Origin: Methanobacteriaceae archaeon
GTDB lineage: Archaea; Methanobacteriota; Methanobacteria; Methanobacteriales; Methanobacteriaceae
Length of the DNA stretch: 15,093 nucleotides
Direction: 5' to 3'
Assembly (NCBI GenBank): GCA_011620845.1
Contig: WOYJ01000140.1
Span: 1 to 15,093, forward strand
The position numbers and the translations under genes were made by a program. Under the pieces are notes generated by a model, which was given only the letters and a program-made list of their open reading frames with translations, had not been told where the DNA came from and did no database searches. How positions within the stretch are numbered: the first letter of the stretch is position 1; every line of letters starts with the position of its first letter. Positions 7,982-14,114 of this stretch are shown here, piece by piece.

Positions 7982-8511
7982 ACTTTCTCCTCCCCTCCTT
8001 TCTGACTCGCTTCAGCTTTTTGATTCAGTTCAGCTTCCTCGCTTGCTTCAGCTTTCTGGTCCCCTTTAGCTAGCCTTCCTTTAGCAGCTATGGCATCGGG
8101 TCCGACGGCTAAGATGGCTGCTAATATCTCTGATGGTCGGGGTGGGCATCCGGAGACTTCCGCATCCACCGGTATAAAGTCGCTTACTGGTGCGTAAACA
8201 CTGGAGCCCTCCTGATTAAATACATCACCAGATAATGGACAGTTTCCTATAGCAACCACTACTTTAGGTTCAGGGGCTTTAGCGTATATTCTCTGCAATT
8301 TCTCTCTCCATTGTTCGGTCACTGCACCGGCGATGAGTATAACATCTGCTTCACGGGGGTTGTTATGAAAGTAAATTCCATACTGCTCTAGATCGTATCT
8401 TGGGGAAAGCAGTGCCACTATTTCAATGTCACAGCCGTTACAACCCCCAGTACTCACTAAACAGGCGTGAATGGAACTTTTTCGTATGATGTCTTTAAGG
8501 GAATCCAACAT
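7978..8511 (-). CDS. ehaN: EhaN, [NiFe]-hydrogenase small subunit
   Basis: A 177-residue small subunit, short as in group 4 hydrogenases and related to NuoB/EchC. It carries one [4Fe-4S] site: CNGCDIE (Cys24, Cys27), GNCP (Cys91) and GCPPRP (Cys122). It passes electrons from the EhaO active site to EhaP. The conserved core ends near residue 145. The rest is a hydrophilic tail with a six-residue tandem repeat (QKAEAS/EEAELN/QKAEAS) that is not part of the family core. The start is ATG at 8509-8511; AAAGGT lies only three nt upstream and GAGGT twelve nt upstream, so the second codon, TTG, is a possible alternative. The 128-nt gap before it is the longest between ehaM and the end of the operon and holds a 21-bp duplication. 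Its stop overlaps ehaO by four nt. Confidence 0.96.
   Translation of the reverse strand: MLDSLKDIIRKSSIHACLVSTGGCNGCDIEIVALLSPRYDLEQYGIYFHNNPREADVILIAGAVTEQWREKLQRIYAKAPEPKVVVAIGNCPLSGDVFNQEGSSVYAPVSDFIPVDAEVSGCPPRPSEILAAILAVGPDAIAAKGRLAKGDQKAEASEEAELNQKAEASQKGGEEKV
7999..8058 (-). repeat. 18-bp tandem repeat encoding the EhaN tail
   Basis: Three 18-bp units plus a partial fourth encode QKAEAS, EEAELN, QKAEAS and QK (EhaN residues 152-171). The units share AAAGCTGAA or GAAGCTGAA. They lie beyond the last cluster cysteine and outside the conserved core of the small subunit. Confidence 0.78.
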
Positions 8512-8605
8512 TTTACCTTTACTACCTCAAATTTTTTTTCCACATGATTGAATTGAATTTTTATTGACAAATCTGTTTCCATGATTAAAGTTTTTATCGT
8601 AAATT

Positions 8606-8647
8606 TTTTAAGTGCAAAGCATCGTTCTTTAAGTGCGAACTATCGTT
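8606..8647 (-). repeat. 21-bp tandem duplication over the ehaM 3' end
   Basis: Copies at 8627-8647 and 8606-8626 match at 17 of 21 positions. Both carry GCACTTAAA and ACGAT on the minus strand. The first copy contains the ehaM stop (TAG at 8640-8642). The remaining 90 bases before ehaN are AT-rich, and no promoter could be confidently called there. Confidence 0.68.
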
Positions 8648-9305
8648 TCAAGTATTCTACCAGTTCTTTTCTACCTTCTTCCAGGGCTTCTTCGTAAGAT
8701 TTATCTTCTTTGAAGATTTTGAAGGCTACTTTATTTTTCATCTGTTCTGTTTCCTCTTCTGTTAAAATATCCATAACATCAGAAAGCCAGCAGAGTTTTA
8801 AATCGGAATGTATCTTTTCTTTGGTGCATCTTAGCCTGGATGATTCAAATCGGGGTTGTAATGCTTCCAAACTGGACATGTCCAACCTTTTCATCAGGAT
8901 CTCTTCCAGTTCTTCTGGTGAAATTTCAAGTTCCTTTGAGAAGGGGATTATTATATCTTCCTGCCATTTGTAACTTCTAAGTATCCTCATTTTCATTCTA
9001 AGGCGTAGTTCTTCTTCACTGGCTGCCGGTGCTTCCTTCTCGAATTTGATTTCTTCTTCAAATTCTTCCTCTATTTCTGGGGAAATTTCATCTACTGAGG
9101 AATCTATTTCCTCCTCTTGGAGATCTACTCCCTCATCGGAGGTGTACACCTTCTCTTCTGAAGTGTTCTCTTCTTCTTCAGAAGTGTTCACCTTTTCTTC
9201 AGAAGTTTTTTCTCCTTTTGAGGTGTCTTCCCCTGAAGTATCTTCCCCTTTTGAGGTGTTTTCTTCCTCTTCAGTGGTCTTTATTTCCTCATCACTCTGA
9301 TTCAT
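8640..9305 (-). CDS. ehaM: EhaM, hydrophilic Eha subunit with acidic repeat N-terminus
   Basis: A 221-residue soluble protein in the ehaM position, one of the four hydrophilic Eha subunits without known homologues outside methanogens. Residues 1-95 are very rich in Glu, Ser and Thr and carry degenerate repeats, including four heptads at 33-60 (KTSEEKV, NTSEEEE, NTSEEKV, YTSDEGV). This part is probably disordered. Residues 97-221 look like a folded helical domain with mixed charge (MRILRSYKWQEDIIIPF...), Cys160 and Cys172. No catalytic motif was recognised. The ATG start is in an ATGA overlap with ehaL. The position between the membrane genes and the hydrogenase core suggests an assembly or linking role, but the sequence does not show it. 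The acidic repeat is probably species-specific in length. Confidence 0.82.
   Translation of the reverse strand: MNQSDEEIKTTEEEENTSKGEDTSGEDTSKGEKTSEEKVNTSEEEENTSEEKVYTSDEGVDLQEEEIDSSVDEISPEIEEEFEEEIKFEKEAPAASEEELRLRMKMRILRSYKWQEDIIIPFSKELEISPEELEEILMKRLDMSSLEALQPRFESSRLRCTKEKIHSDLKLCWLSDVMDILTEEETEQMKNKVAFKIFKEDKSYEEALEEGRKELVEYLKR
9126..9260 (-). repeat. In-frame Ser/Thr/Glu repeats in ehaM
   Basis: Encodes EhaM residues 16-60. Shorter units (NTSKGE, DTSGE, DTSKGE) are followed by four seven-residue units (KTSEEKV, NTSEEEE, NTSEEKV, YTSDEGV). All units differ by multiples of three, so the frame is kept. Confidence 0.75.
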
Positions 9306-9625
9306 GATAAAACCATCCTCAGTATCCAGATAATTCCAGCCACTGCAAACCCGATTACAGTTTCATATCTTCCATAACCTGGTCTCATTCCAATGACCAT
9401 GGCAATCAGGAACACTCCCACGGTTATTGAGATGTAGTATGGAATTACAGGGATGAGTGCGAAATTCAAAGCCAGTACCCAGCCGATTATGGCTATTACA
9501 AGGGCTGCGGTATCTATATTTTTTCTTATAAACGGTTCTGTATACTTCTTATAACTGAGCACCAGGCCTATGATTGACCCAATTACAAAGGCAAGTACAT
9601 AGATTAAATAGAATATCTGATCCAT
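9302..9625 (-). CDS. ehaL: EhaL, small integral membrane subunit
   Basis: A 107-residue hydrophobic protein with about four membrane segments (roughly 3-24, 39-61, 63-80 and 88-106) and short charged turns such as SYKKYTEPFIRKN and MRPGYGRYE. Identified by order in the operon (twelfth gene) and by membrane topology, not by a catalytic motif. The start is ATG with AAGGTG eight nt upstream. It follows ehaK by 12 nt and overlaps ehaM by four nt (ATGA). Role: a small subunit of the Eha membrane arm; contribution to ion translocation is inferred only. Confidence 0.82.
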   Translation of the reverse strand: MDQIFYLIYVLAFVIGSIIGLVLSYKKYTEPFIRKNIDTAALVIAIIGWVLALNFALIPVIPYYISITVGVFLIAMVIGMRPGYGRYETVIGFAVAGIIWILRMVLS

Positions 9626-9637
9626 TTGATTTTCACC

Positions 9638-9901
9638 TTAAGCTGGTCTGAAAAGATATATAAACGATACTATAATCGCGATAAGGGTCGCTACCATGAC
9701 CCAGGTTTCTAATTTCTCCGAGAAATGGATGGCCTTTTTTCTGGTTAAAAGTGCGGTGAGAACCATGATGAGGAAAACCGCTATAGTTAATGGTAACACC
9801 CCTATCCAGTGAAAATAGGCGGCTAAACCACTGGCCAAAACCCCTCCAAAGGCAGCTAAGACCATTAAGAATAACATATCCTTTTCTTGCTCTTTTTCCA
9901 T
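9638..9901 (-). CDS. ehaK: EhaK, small integral membrane subunit
   Basis: An 87-residue protein with a short charged N-terminus (MEKEQEKD) and three membrane segments near residues 9-26, 31-51 and 66-84. A basic loop (LTRKKAIHFSEKLE) separates segments two and three. Assigned by its place as the eleventh gene of the operon. The start is ATG with AAGGGG about eight nt upstream. It is preceded by an 86-nt A-rich gap after ehaJ (as read on the coding strand) and followed 12 nt later by ehaL. No polar residues diagnostic of an ion channel were identified. Confidence 0.8.
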   Translation of the reverse strand: MEKEQEKDMLFLMVLAAFGGVLASGLAAYFHWIGVLPLTIAVFLIMVLTALLTRKKAIHFSEKLETWVMVATLIAIIVSFIYLFRPA

Positions 9902-9968
9902 TTCAAGTTCCCCTTACAATATATGTTTTCATTTAATTTTTTTTTTTTGAATAATTTTTTTTATCAAC

Positions 9969-9995
9969 TTTTTTTAGAGGATTTTTTTTAGAGGA
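9969..9995 (-). repeat. 13-bp direct repeat spanning the ehaJ stop codon
   Basis: TCCTCTAAAAAAA on the minus strand occurs twice, at 9983-9995 and 9969-9981, with a 14-bp period. The first copy contains the ehaJ TAA. The rest of the 86-nt gap to ehaK is long A-runs on the coding strand, with no other recognisable feature. Confidence 0.7.
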
Positions 9996-10854
9996 AGAAT
10001 ATCATCAGTAGTGATCCGACTATTCCTATAAAGGCAAGTGTCACTTCGGTCATTACGGAATGGTTAGGGTTCAGGATAGGTGTAACGGCGTTGATCAGGC
10101 CCACTATAGCTGTGAGTATCACCATAGCTATCAAATATTCTATTGGAGTCAGGGCTCCCAGGAATACTGTTAAGAATATCCATAACAGCATGTACCAGGC
10201 TATGGCTTCTGAAATCATTATAAATCCACGAAGCGTTCCAAAGTGTTCTGTTTCAAAGCCGGATACAATATCCCGTGCTAAAGTTATGTTTAAGGGTGAG
10301 TAATAGTAGGATTTGGAGATTATCAGTACGATGAATATCATAGCTGTAAGTGGCAGGGTAAATAGCAGGGCGCCGTGTTCTGCTTGGTATGCTATTATTC
10401 CATTCAGGTCCATGGTTCCGGTTTGAATAAAGACTATAATTAAAACCGCAAATAGAGGTAATTCAGCTGCTGCTGAAAATACTGCCCTTACACAGCTAAG
10501 TTTACCATAGGGTGAACCTGATGAGGATCCTGCGTTGTGTTCCACGATCTTGTGAATGGCGAATATGGCAAAAAGCAGTAACAGGGGTCCGTGGGTTACT
10601 GGTCCTATTATTACTGCAGCGACCCATATTGCGCAGAGTATTATAGTTATGGCCACATAAAATGGCATGGCCGCTGTCCTGGGAAATACGGTTTCCTTAA
10701 TGAAAAATTTAAGTGTGTGTAGCATGTGCTGGATTATGGGTGGTCCGGGCCTCATCTGTATACGGGCCATGACCTTCCTTTGGAGTCCTAAGAGGATGCT
10801 GCCCACAAAGAACGCTACAGTGACGTTCAACAGGATATCTGCCATTAAATTCAT
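9988..10854 (-). CDS. ehaJ: EhaJ, NuoH/HyfC/EchB-like membrane subunit
   Basis: A 288-residue protein with about eight membrane segments, one of the two conserved membrane subunits of energy-converting hydrogenases. The family signature RKVMARIQMRPGPP is at residues 26-39. A cytoplasmic loop with SPYGKLSCVRAVFSAAAELPL (114-134) matches the NuoH loop bearing a conserved Glu (here Glu131). FETEHFG (200-206) corresponds to the NuoH SGYNVEY-type loop. In complex I and Ech this subunit anchors the hydrophilic arm and couples redox chemistry to ion movement. The start is ATG with GGTG eight nt upstream; a second in-frame ATG is three codons in. The stop codon region TCCTCTAAAAAAA is repeated just downstream. 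Confidence 0.95.
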   Translation of the reverse strand: MNLMADILLNVTVAFFVGSILLGLQRKVMARIQMRPGPPIIQHMLHTLKFFIKETVFPRTAAMPFYVAITIILCAIWVAAVIIGPVTHGPLLLLFAIFAIHKIVEHNAGSSSGSPYGKLSCVRAVFSAAAELPLFAVLIIVFIQTGTMDLNGIIAYQAEHGALLFTLPLTAMIFIVLIISKSYYYSPLNITLARDIVSGFETEHFGTLRGFIMISEAIAWYMLLWIFLTVFLGALTPIEYLIAMVILTAIVGLINAVTPILNPNHSVMTEVTLAFIGIVGSLLMIFFL

Positions 10855-10912
10855 TTTCTTTTCACCGATTAAAGTGAGTGTTATGATGTGTCTTCATTTT
10901 TTTATTCGAAAT

Positions 10913-11128
10913 TCAATAACCAATGAATGGTTCCTTTATCTTGTCTTCTTCATCTTCTTTCTTGCCCCGGGCCATGGATATCAGTCCCAGGGAAAGGATG
11001 AATAGGGGTATAAATACCAGGGAAATTGTATAAACAATCCAACTGGCTGGATTTAATATTAAGGCGTACAATATAGCTGCCGCTGAAACTATGAAAATTA
11101 TCCAGCTTACGGTTTTTAATTGATCCAT
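10913..11128 (-). CDS. ehaI: EhaI, small integral membrane subunit
   Basis: A 71-residue protein with two membrane segments (about 9-28 and 31-52) and a charged cytosolic C-terminus (ARGKKEDEEDKIKEPF). Identified by position as the ninth eha gene. The start is ATG, with AAAGGTG eight nt upstream. That ribosome site lies in the last of four degenerate 30-bp tandem units that fill the gap after ehaH. A 58-nt gap separates it from ehaJ. No functional motif is visible. Confidence 0.78.
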   Translation of the reverse strand: MDQLKTVSWIIFIVSAAAILYALILNPASWIVYTISLVFIPLFILSLGLISMARGKKEDEEDKIKEPFIGY

Positions 11129-11245
11129 TATCTATTCACCTTTTGTTATTCCAAATGATTATTCACCTTTATTATCATTCCCAAATGATTATTCACAGTT
11201 TATTACCATTTTCAACGGTTTATTCGCCTTTTTTATATTCCAAAA
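11129..11245 (-). repeat. Four degenerate 30-bp tandem units between ehaH and ehaI
   Basis: Units at 11216-11245, 11186-11215, 11156-11185 and 11129-11155 (30, 30, 30 and 27 bp). On the minus strand each contains a TTTGGAAT-like start and an AAGGTGAATA-like block. The first unit includes the last codons and stop of ehaH. The last provides the ribosome binding site of ehaI. The two middle units share TGAATAATCA. Confidence 0.78.
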
Positions 11246-11916
11246 GGTTTGTTAATTATTAAAAGTATTTCTATGATCCTCACAATCACCAGTAAGGAGC
11301 TTAGGTGTATTATCACTAAAAATGGTGACCCAGCGGTTCTGAACATCTCTGCCTTGGTTGCGAAGAACGGAGCTACACCGGATTCGCCTGCTACACCTAT
11401 AAATAGGAGTATAGAGCTAAATAGCATAAAGGCGCTGGTGGGTATGTTAACAAGCTCCAGGAGACTGATGGTCCCTGTTGTGGCTAATATGGATGCTGCC
11501 CCTCCAAACAGGGGTAATGTGGCTATCATAGCTATTATACCGTATTGGAATGCCGAGTCTAAAACATCCACCTCTTTTACAGCCGCCACTATACCTATAT
11601 TAACTATACCGATTAAACACACGAAGAGTGTGAAGTTAAAGAGATCTCCAGTTATCATGGCTCCTGCAGTGGCCAGTCCACATACAATGGACAGGAACCT
11701 GCGGATTTTAAACTCATCCTTACTGACCTTTTTTTCTCTTTCATTCAGGGTTCCAAATTCAGCTTCTACCTGACTTTCAGTTCTGCTCATAGCGATGATG
11801 GCTGTGAAGACCAGGGCCGCCCCAAACATGAAAAGATTAAAGGTGGTTAGATAAAGAACAATATCTCCCAGGGGAATAGTGCCTAAAAACTGTCCACCTA
11901 AAGTTGATAAATCCAT
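11233..11916 (-). CDS. ehaH: EhaH, short antiporter-like (NuoL/M/N, MrpD) membrane subunit
   Basis: A 227-residue protein with about six membrane segments. It is one of the conserved membrane subunits of Eha and belongs with the proton-pumping antiporter-like proteins. ITGDLFNFTLFVCLIGI (88-104) matches the MrpD/NuoN GDLFNLFVFFE-type segment. GVAPFFATKAEMFRTAGSPF (180-199) lies where the family has its second conserved lysine region, and Lys188 may serve that role. NuoL/M/N are about 450-600 residues, so only the core appears to be kept. The charged loop at 45-72 is cytosolic. The start is ATG, with AAGGAG eight nt upstream and five nt after the ehaG stop. It should take part in ion translocation coupled to ferredoxin reduction. 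Confidence 0.88.
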   Translation of the reverse strand: MDLSTLGGQFLGTIPLGDIVLYLTTFNLFMFGAALVFTAIIAMSRTESQVEAEFGTLNEREKKVSKDEFKIRRFLSIVCGLATAGAMITGDLFNFTLFVCLIGIVNIGIVAAVKEVDVLDSAFQYGIIAMIATLPLFGGAASILATTGTISLLELVNIPTSAFMLFSSILLFIGVAGESGVAPFFATKAEMFRTAGSPFLVIIHLSSLLVIVRIIEILLIINKPFGI

Positions 11917-11921
11917 TTAAT

Positions 11922-12608
11922 TTACTCCTTATCCTTCTTGAACTCTTCTCGGCCTATTACGCCGATTAATCCCACTTTAAACGCGACTTTTATGAATATT
12001 CCAAATGCAGCCAGGAACAGTGCCAGTAACCAGTAACTGGGGGCTACAAAGAATATCAGAAATCCGACAATCCAGAGACACCAGGCAATAGCCGAAGCTC
12101 CAGCTACACCTTCCCATGTGTTGGATGGGACTCCCCGGGTCATCTTAGAAAGTACATAGAAGAGTATACCTCCTCCGGCAATGGCTCCCCCTGTAAATCC
12201 ACTGAGGAATGCTCCGTAAATTATGAGTATTATGGCTAAAAATGTTGGTGCAGTGTCTAATATCTCCATATTAAAACTTAGAGGGAGTGGAATTAGTTCC
12301 ACCGTCTTATCCATTTTTCTCATCTCCCTGCTCATAAGGATCTCGGAGATGGCCAGGATCTCTGCCAGCTCAACCACCAGTCCAGGAAGTATTAACGCTT
12401 CTGCCAGGTCGGTTCCCACCGCAGCTACCAGGATAAGCATTCCCAGACTTACGATGTCGGTGAGTATTAAGGCGTGAAGATCATTTTTCTGATAGGATAT
12501 GGCTAAAAGGCCGATCAATCCCACCAGTAACCCGGTAAATATAGCCGGTATATATAGGGAAACCACCTCTGGTGATACAACAGTGGGTACCAGGACAGAC
12601 GCTGTCAT
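11922..12608 (-). CDS. ehaG: EhaG, membrane subunit with MrpC/NuoK-like first half
   Basis: A 228-residue protein with about six membrane segments. The start was set at ATG 12606-12608 because AGGAGG lies exactly seven nt upstream and the ehaF stop ends two nt before it. A longer frame from 12653 would overlap ehaF by 43 nt and add 15 polar residues without a ribosome site. Residues 20-95 (LIGLLAISYQKNDLHAL..., EALILPGLVVELAEILAI) resemble MrpC/NuoK, in which a similar alanine-leucine helix follows a short loop; this is an inference. The second half has three more helices and ends in a charged tail (EEFKKDKE). Assigned by gene order. Confidence 0.85.
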   Translation of the reverse strand: MTASVLVPTVVSPEVVSLYIPAIFTGLLVGLIGLLAISYQKNDLHALILTDIVSLGMLILVAAVGTDLAEALILPGLVVELAEILAISEILMSREMRKMDKTVELIPLPLSFNMEILDTAPTFLAIILIIYGAFLSGFTGGAIAGGGILFYVLSKMTRGVPSNTWEGVAGASAIAWCLWIVGFLIFFVAPSYWLLALFLAAFGIFIKVAFKVGLIGVIGREEFKKDKE

Positions 12609-12610
12609 TT

Positions 12611-13090
12611 TTATTCCTCCTTCCTTCTCATGGTGAAGTGCAGCGCCACCCATGAGGCTATGACGAATGCCATCATCAGGATGCTGGACTCTAGGATTGT
12701 GTCGAAACCCCTGCTGTAATAGAGTATTTCATCTATTAATCCTCCCGGGGAGGAATAGATGGATGTACCAAAGTACAACGTGGTGTTACTTACACCAATG
12801 GCTATTGGGGATAAATAGCCCGTAACCATACCTTCTGATAGTGCAAACTGTGGATACTGGGCTTTAACTATACCCGGCTCTTCCAGTGGTATCCCTCCCC
12901 TATTGTATGGTGCAAGGGGGTCTTTTTCACTGATCTGTAATTGTGGGGTTGGTCTGGGGTATAATTGGTGATCGTTATAAGTTAATGGTACAATAAAGCC
13001 AGTTAAAAGTACCAGTCCCAAAATTATAGAGAAAAGTTTTGGTATATTCTTGGGGGTAGCCAATGAATTCCAGATTCGTCCCAATTTCAT
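12611..13090 (-). CDS. ehaF: EhaF, membrane subunit with large external loop
   Basis: A 159-residue protein with two membrane helices (18-37 and 132-153). A roughly 95-residue hydrophilic segment between them would face outside if the positively charged N-terminus is cytosolic. YYSRGFDTILESSILM (124-139) is like the RAFDTLGE segment of MbhE/Mrp-type subunits, a similarity I infer by eye. The start is ATG in an ATGA overlap with ehaE, with GGGGG seven nt upstream. The stop lies two nt before ehaG. Assigned by gene order. Confidence 0.82.
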   Translation of the reverse strand: MKLGRIWNSLATPKNIPKLFSIILGLVLLTGFIVPLTYNDHQLYPRPTPQLQISEKDPLAPYNRGGIPLEEPGIVKAQYPQFALSEGMVTGYLSPIAIGVSNTTLYFGTSIYSSPGGLIDEILYYSRGFDTILESSILMMAFVIASWVALHFTMRRKEE

Positions 13091-13347
13091 AGTTCAGCCC
13101 CCAGTTCTTCCATTCTCACTATGGCTCTCAAGAGTATCATCATAATTATAACGGTTGCAGCTATGAAGGTTAAAAGTGCGATGGTGTGGTTGTAGGTCAG
13201 TAAGATTAATGAGACTCCTACAGATGGTATTTCAGTGTTGAGGGTCCTTACTATGGGGTCTTTTACTCCAGGACCTATGGCTGTGGCTATGCTGCCTAAT
13301 ATAACCAGTAATACACCGGTATAAAAGTATACGTAAATATCAAACAA
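13087..13347 (-). CDS. ehaE: EhaE, small membrane subunit, TTG start
   Basis: An 86-residue protein with three membrane segments. Its pattern, LVILGSIATAIGPG followed by VGVSLILL, is reminiscent of MrpG/MnhG, which is inference. The start is TTG at 13345-13347, supported by AGGAGG nine nt upstream. No in-frame ATG precedes the first helix. The start overlaps the ehaD stop by eight nt (TTGTTTGA), and its own stop overlaps ehaF by four nt (ATGA), so ehaD, ehaE and ehaF are translationally coupled. Confidence 0.82.
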   Translation of the reverse strand: MFDIYVYFYTGVLLVILGSIATAIGPGVKDPIVRTLNTEIPSVGVSLILLTYNHTIALLTFIAATVIIMMILLRAIVRMEELGAEL

Positions 13348-13630
13348 GGAATCCTTCCTCCTGTGTTTGTTTCTGTTTTTTCTTCCTTATCTCATCCAGT
13401 TTAGTTATCCCAATTAGAAGGATTACTGTGGAGATAGGGTCGAATATGGCAGCGGCCATGGCCACATCCAAGTATCTTGCAGCCGCGATCATACCTATAA
13501 AACCGCCCTGGAGCAATCCAAACATTATAACCTTGTCAATTGGTTTAGGAAGTGCTATTATACCTACTGAACCTATGATAACGACAGCAGCCGAAACATA
13601 GGTTATATTTATGAACTCTAATACTGCCAT
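13340..13630 (-). CDS. ehaD: EhaD, small membrane subunit
   Basis: A 96-residue protein with three membrane helices and a basic cytosolic tail (IRKKKQKQTQEE). The stretch AARYLDVAMAAAIFDPISTVILLIG (50-74) resembles the GAPDVALTEAAIGAALSTVLFL-type helix of MbhD and the C-terminal domain of MrpA, an inference from pattern only. The start is ATG with AAGGTG eight nt upstream. It follows an 84-nt gap after ehaC and overlaps ehaE by eight nt. Confidence 0.82.
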   Translation of the reverse strand: MAVLEFINITYVSAAVVIIGSVGIIALPKPIDKVIMFGLLQGGFIGMIAAARYLDVAMAAAIFDPISTVILLIGITKLDEIRKKKQKQTQEEGFLV

Positions 13631-13686
13631 TGGTTTTACACCTTCATTCTTGATACAGTTAACTTCACTTTAAAAAACCAAACCCC

Positions 13687-13732
13687 CTCTTAATTGGCAT
13701 TTAAAATATTCTAGTTAATCATCTAAAATAAT
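13687..13732 (-). repeat. Possible imperfect duplication of the ehaC 3' end
   Basis: On the minus strand ATTATTTTAGATGATTAA, which contains the ehaC stop, is followed by AATATTTTAAATGCCAATTAA. The first 13 bases match at 11 positions and ATTAA recurs after a three-base insertion. The region is AT-rich, so this is weaker than the other 3'-end repeats. Confidence 0.4.
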
Positions 13733-13966
13733 TTCATTTTTAACTCTTCCAATGGAGTAGGCTATGGCGTTGGAACTTAAGGTAGATGCCACGAAGTAAG
13801 TTATGGCTATTATAGCCCCAAATGGCGTCTGTATATAAAGGGCAATGAGTGCGGACATACCAAAACCTATTACATTTAAATATAGCATACGTTCTGATCT
13901 GTCCTGGGCAATAAGGGTCCTTACTGCTGCAAACAAAACAATGATGCCTACTATTTCTGTTATCAT
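13715..13966 (-). CDS. ehaC: EhaC, small membrane subunit
   Basis: An 83-residue protein with three membrane segments. I chose ATG at 13964-13966 because it gives a normal hydrophobic N-terminus (MITEIVGIIVLFAAV) and has AAGGG seven nt upstream. A TTG at 13993 would add nine polar residues and lacks a ribosome site. The pattern RTLIAQDRSERMLYLNVIG, with a short loop between helices, recalls MrpF/MnhF (inference). Assigned by order as the third eha gene. It is preceded by a 148-nt gap with 17-bp tandem repeats and a possible internal promoter. Confidence 0.8.
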   Translation of the reverse strand: MITEIVGIIVLFAAVRTLIAQDRSERMLYLNVIGFGMSALIALYIQTPFGAIIAITYFVASTLSSNAIAYSIGRVKNEIILDD

Positions 13967-14020
13967 ATATTTACCCTTAGAACTATTCTTCAAATTGCCT
14001 TAATCTATTTTAATAATTAT

Positions 14021-14032
14021 GAATATATATTC
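14021..14032 (-). promoter_or_regulatory. Possible internal TATA box before ehaC
   Basis: GAATATATATTC, preceded by an A-rich stretch on the minus strand, lies about 55 nt upstream of the chosen ehaC start. That would leave a leader of roughly 35 nt. It could provide an internal start after the tandem repeats. The surrounding region is very AT-rich, so a chance match is likely enough to keep confidence low. Confidence 0.3.
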
Positions 14033-14046
14033 TTTATTATTTCTCT

Positions 14047-14114
14047 TTATTATTTCTTGGATCTTCAATATTCTTAGATCTCCAATATTCTTAAATCTCC
14101 GTATTTCTTGGATC
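14047..14114 (-). repeat. 17-bp tandem repeat, four units, after ehaB
   Basis: Immediately after the ehaB stop (TAA at 14115-14117), four adjacent 17-bp units read on the minus strand as GATCCAAGAAATACGGA, GATTTAAGAATATTGGA, GATCTAAGAATATTGAA and GATCCAAGAAATAATAA. A related shorter stretch follows. They fill about half of the gap to ehaC. Confidence 0.8.

Noticed and set aside
8512..8639. Internal promoter before ehaN
   Set aside because: Only AT-rich stretches without a convincing BRE/TATA pair were seen; the gap is better explained by the 21-bp duplication.
9935..9990. T-runs on the plus strand that look like archaeal terminators (also at 6791-6800 and 1409-1438)
   Set aside because: All genes here are transcribed from the minus strand, where these are A-runs, so they cannot terminate the operon transcript, and no plus-strand gene needs them.
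11249..11773. A 174-codon open frame on the plus strand opposite ehaH
   Set aside because: It is antisense to a clearly conserved membrane gene, has no domain, and its length follows from the codon bias of the opposite strand.
12609..12653. Longer ehaG beginning at 12653
   Set aside because: It would overlap ehaF by 43 nt and lacks a ribosome site, while ATG at 12606-12608 has AGGAGG at ideal spacing.
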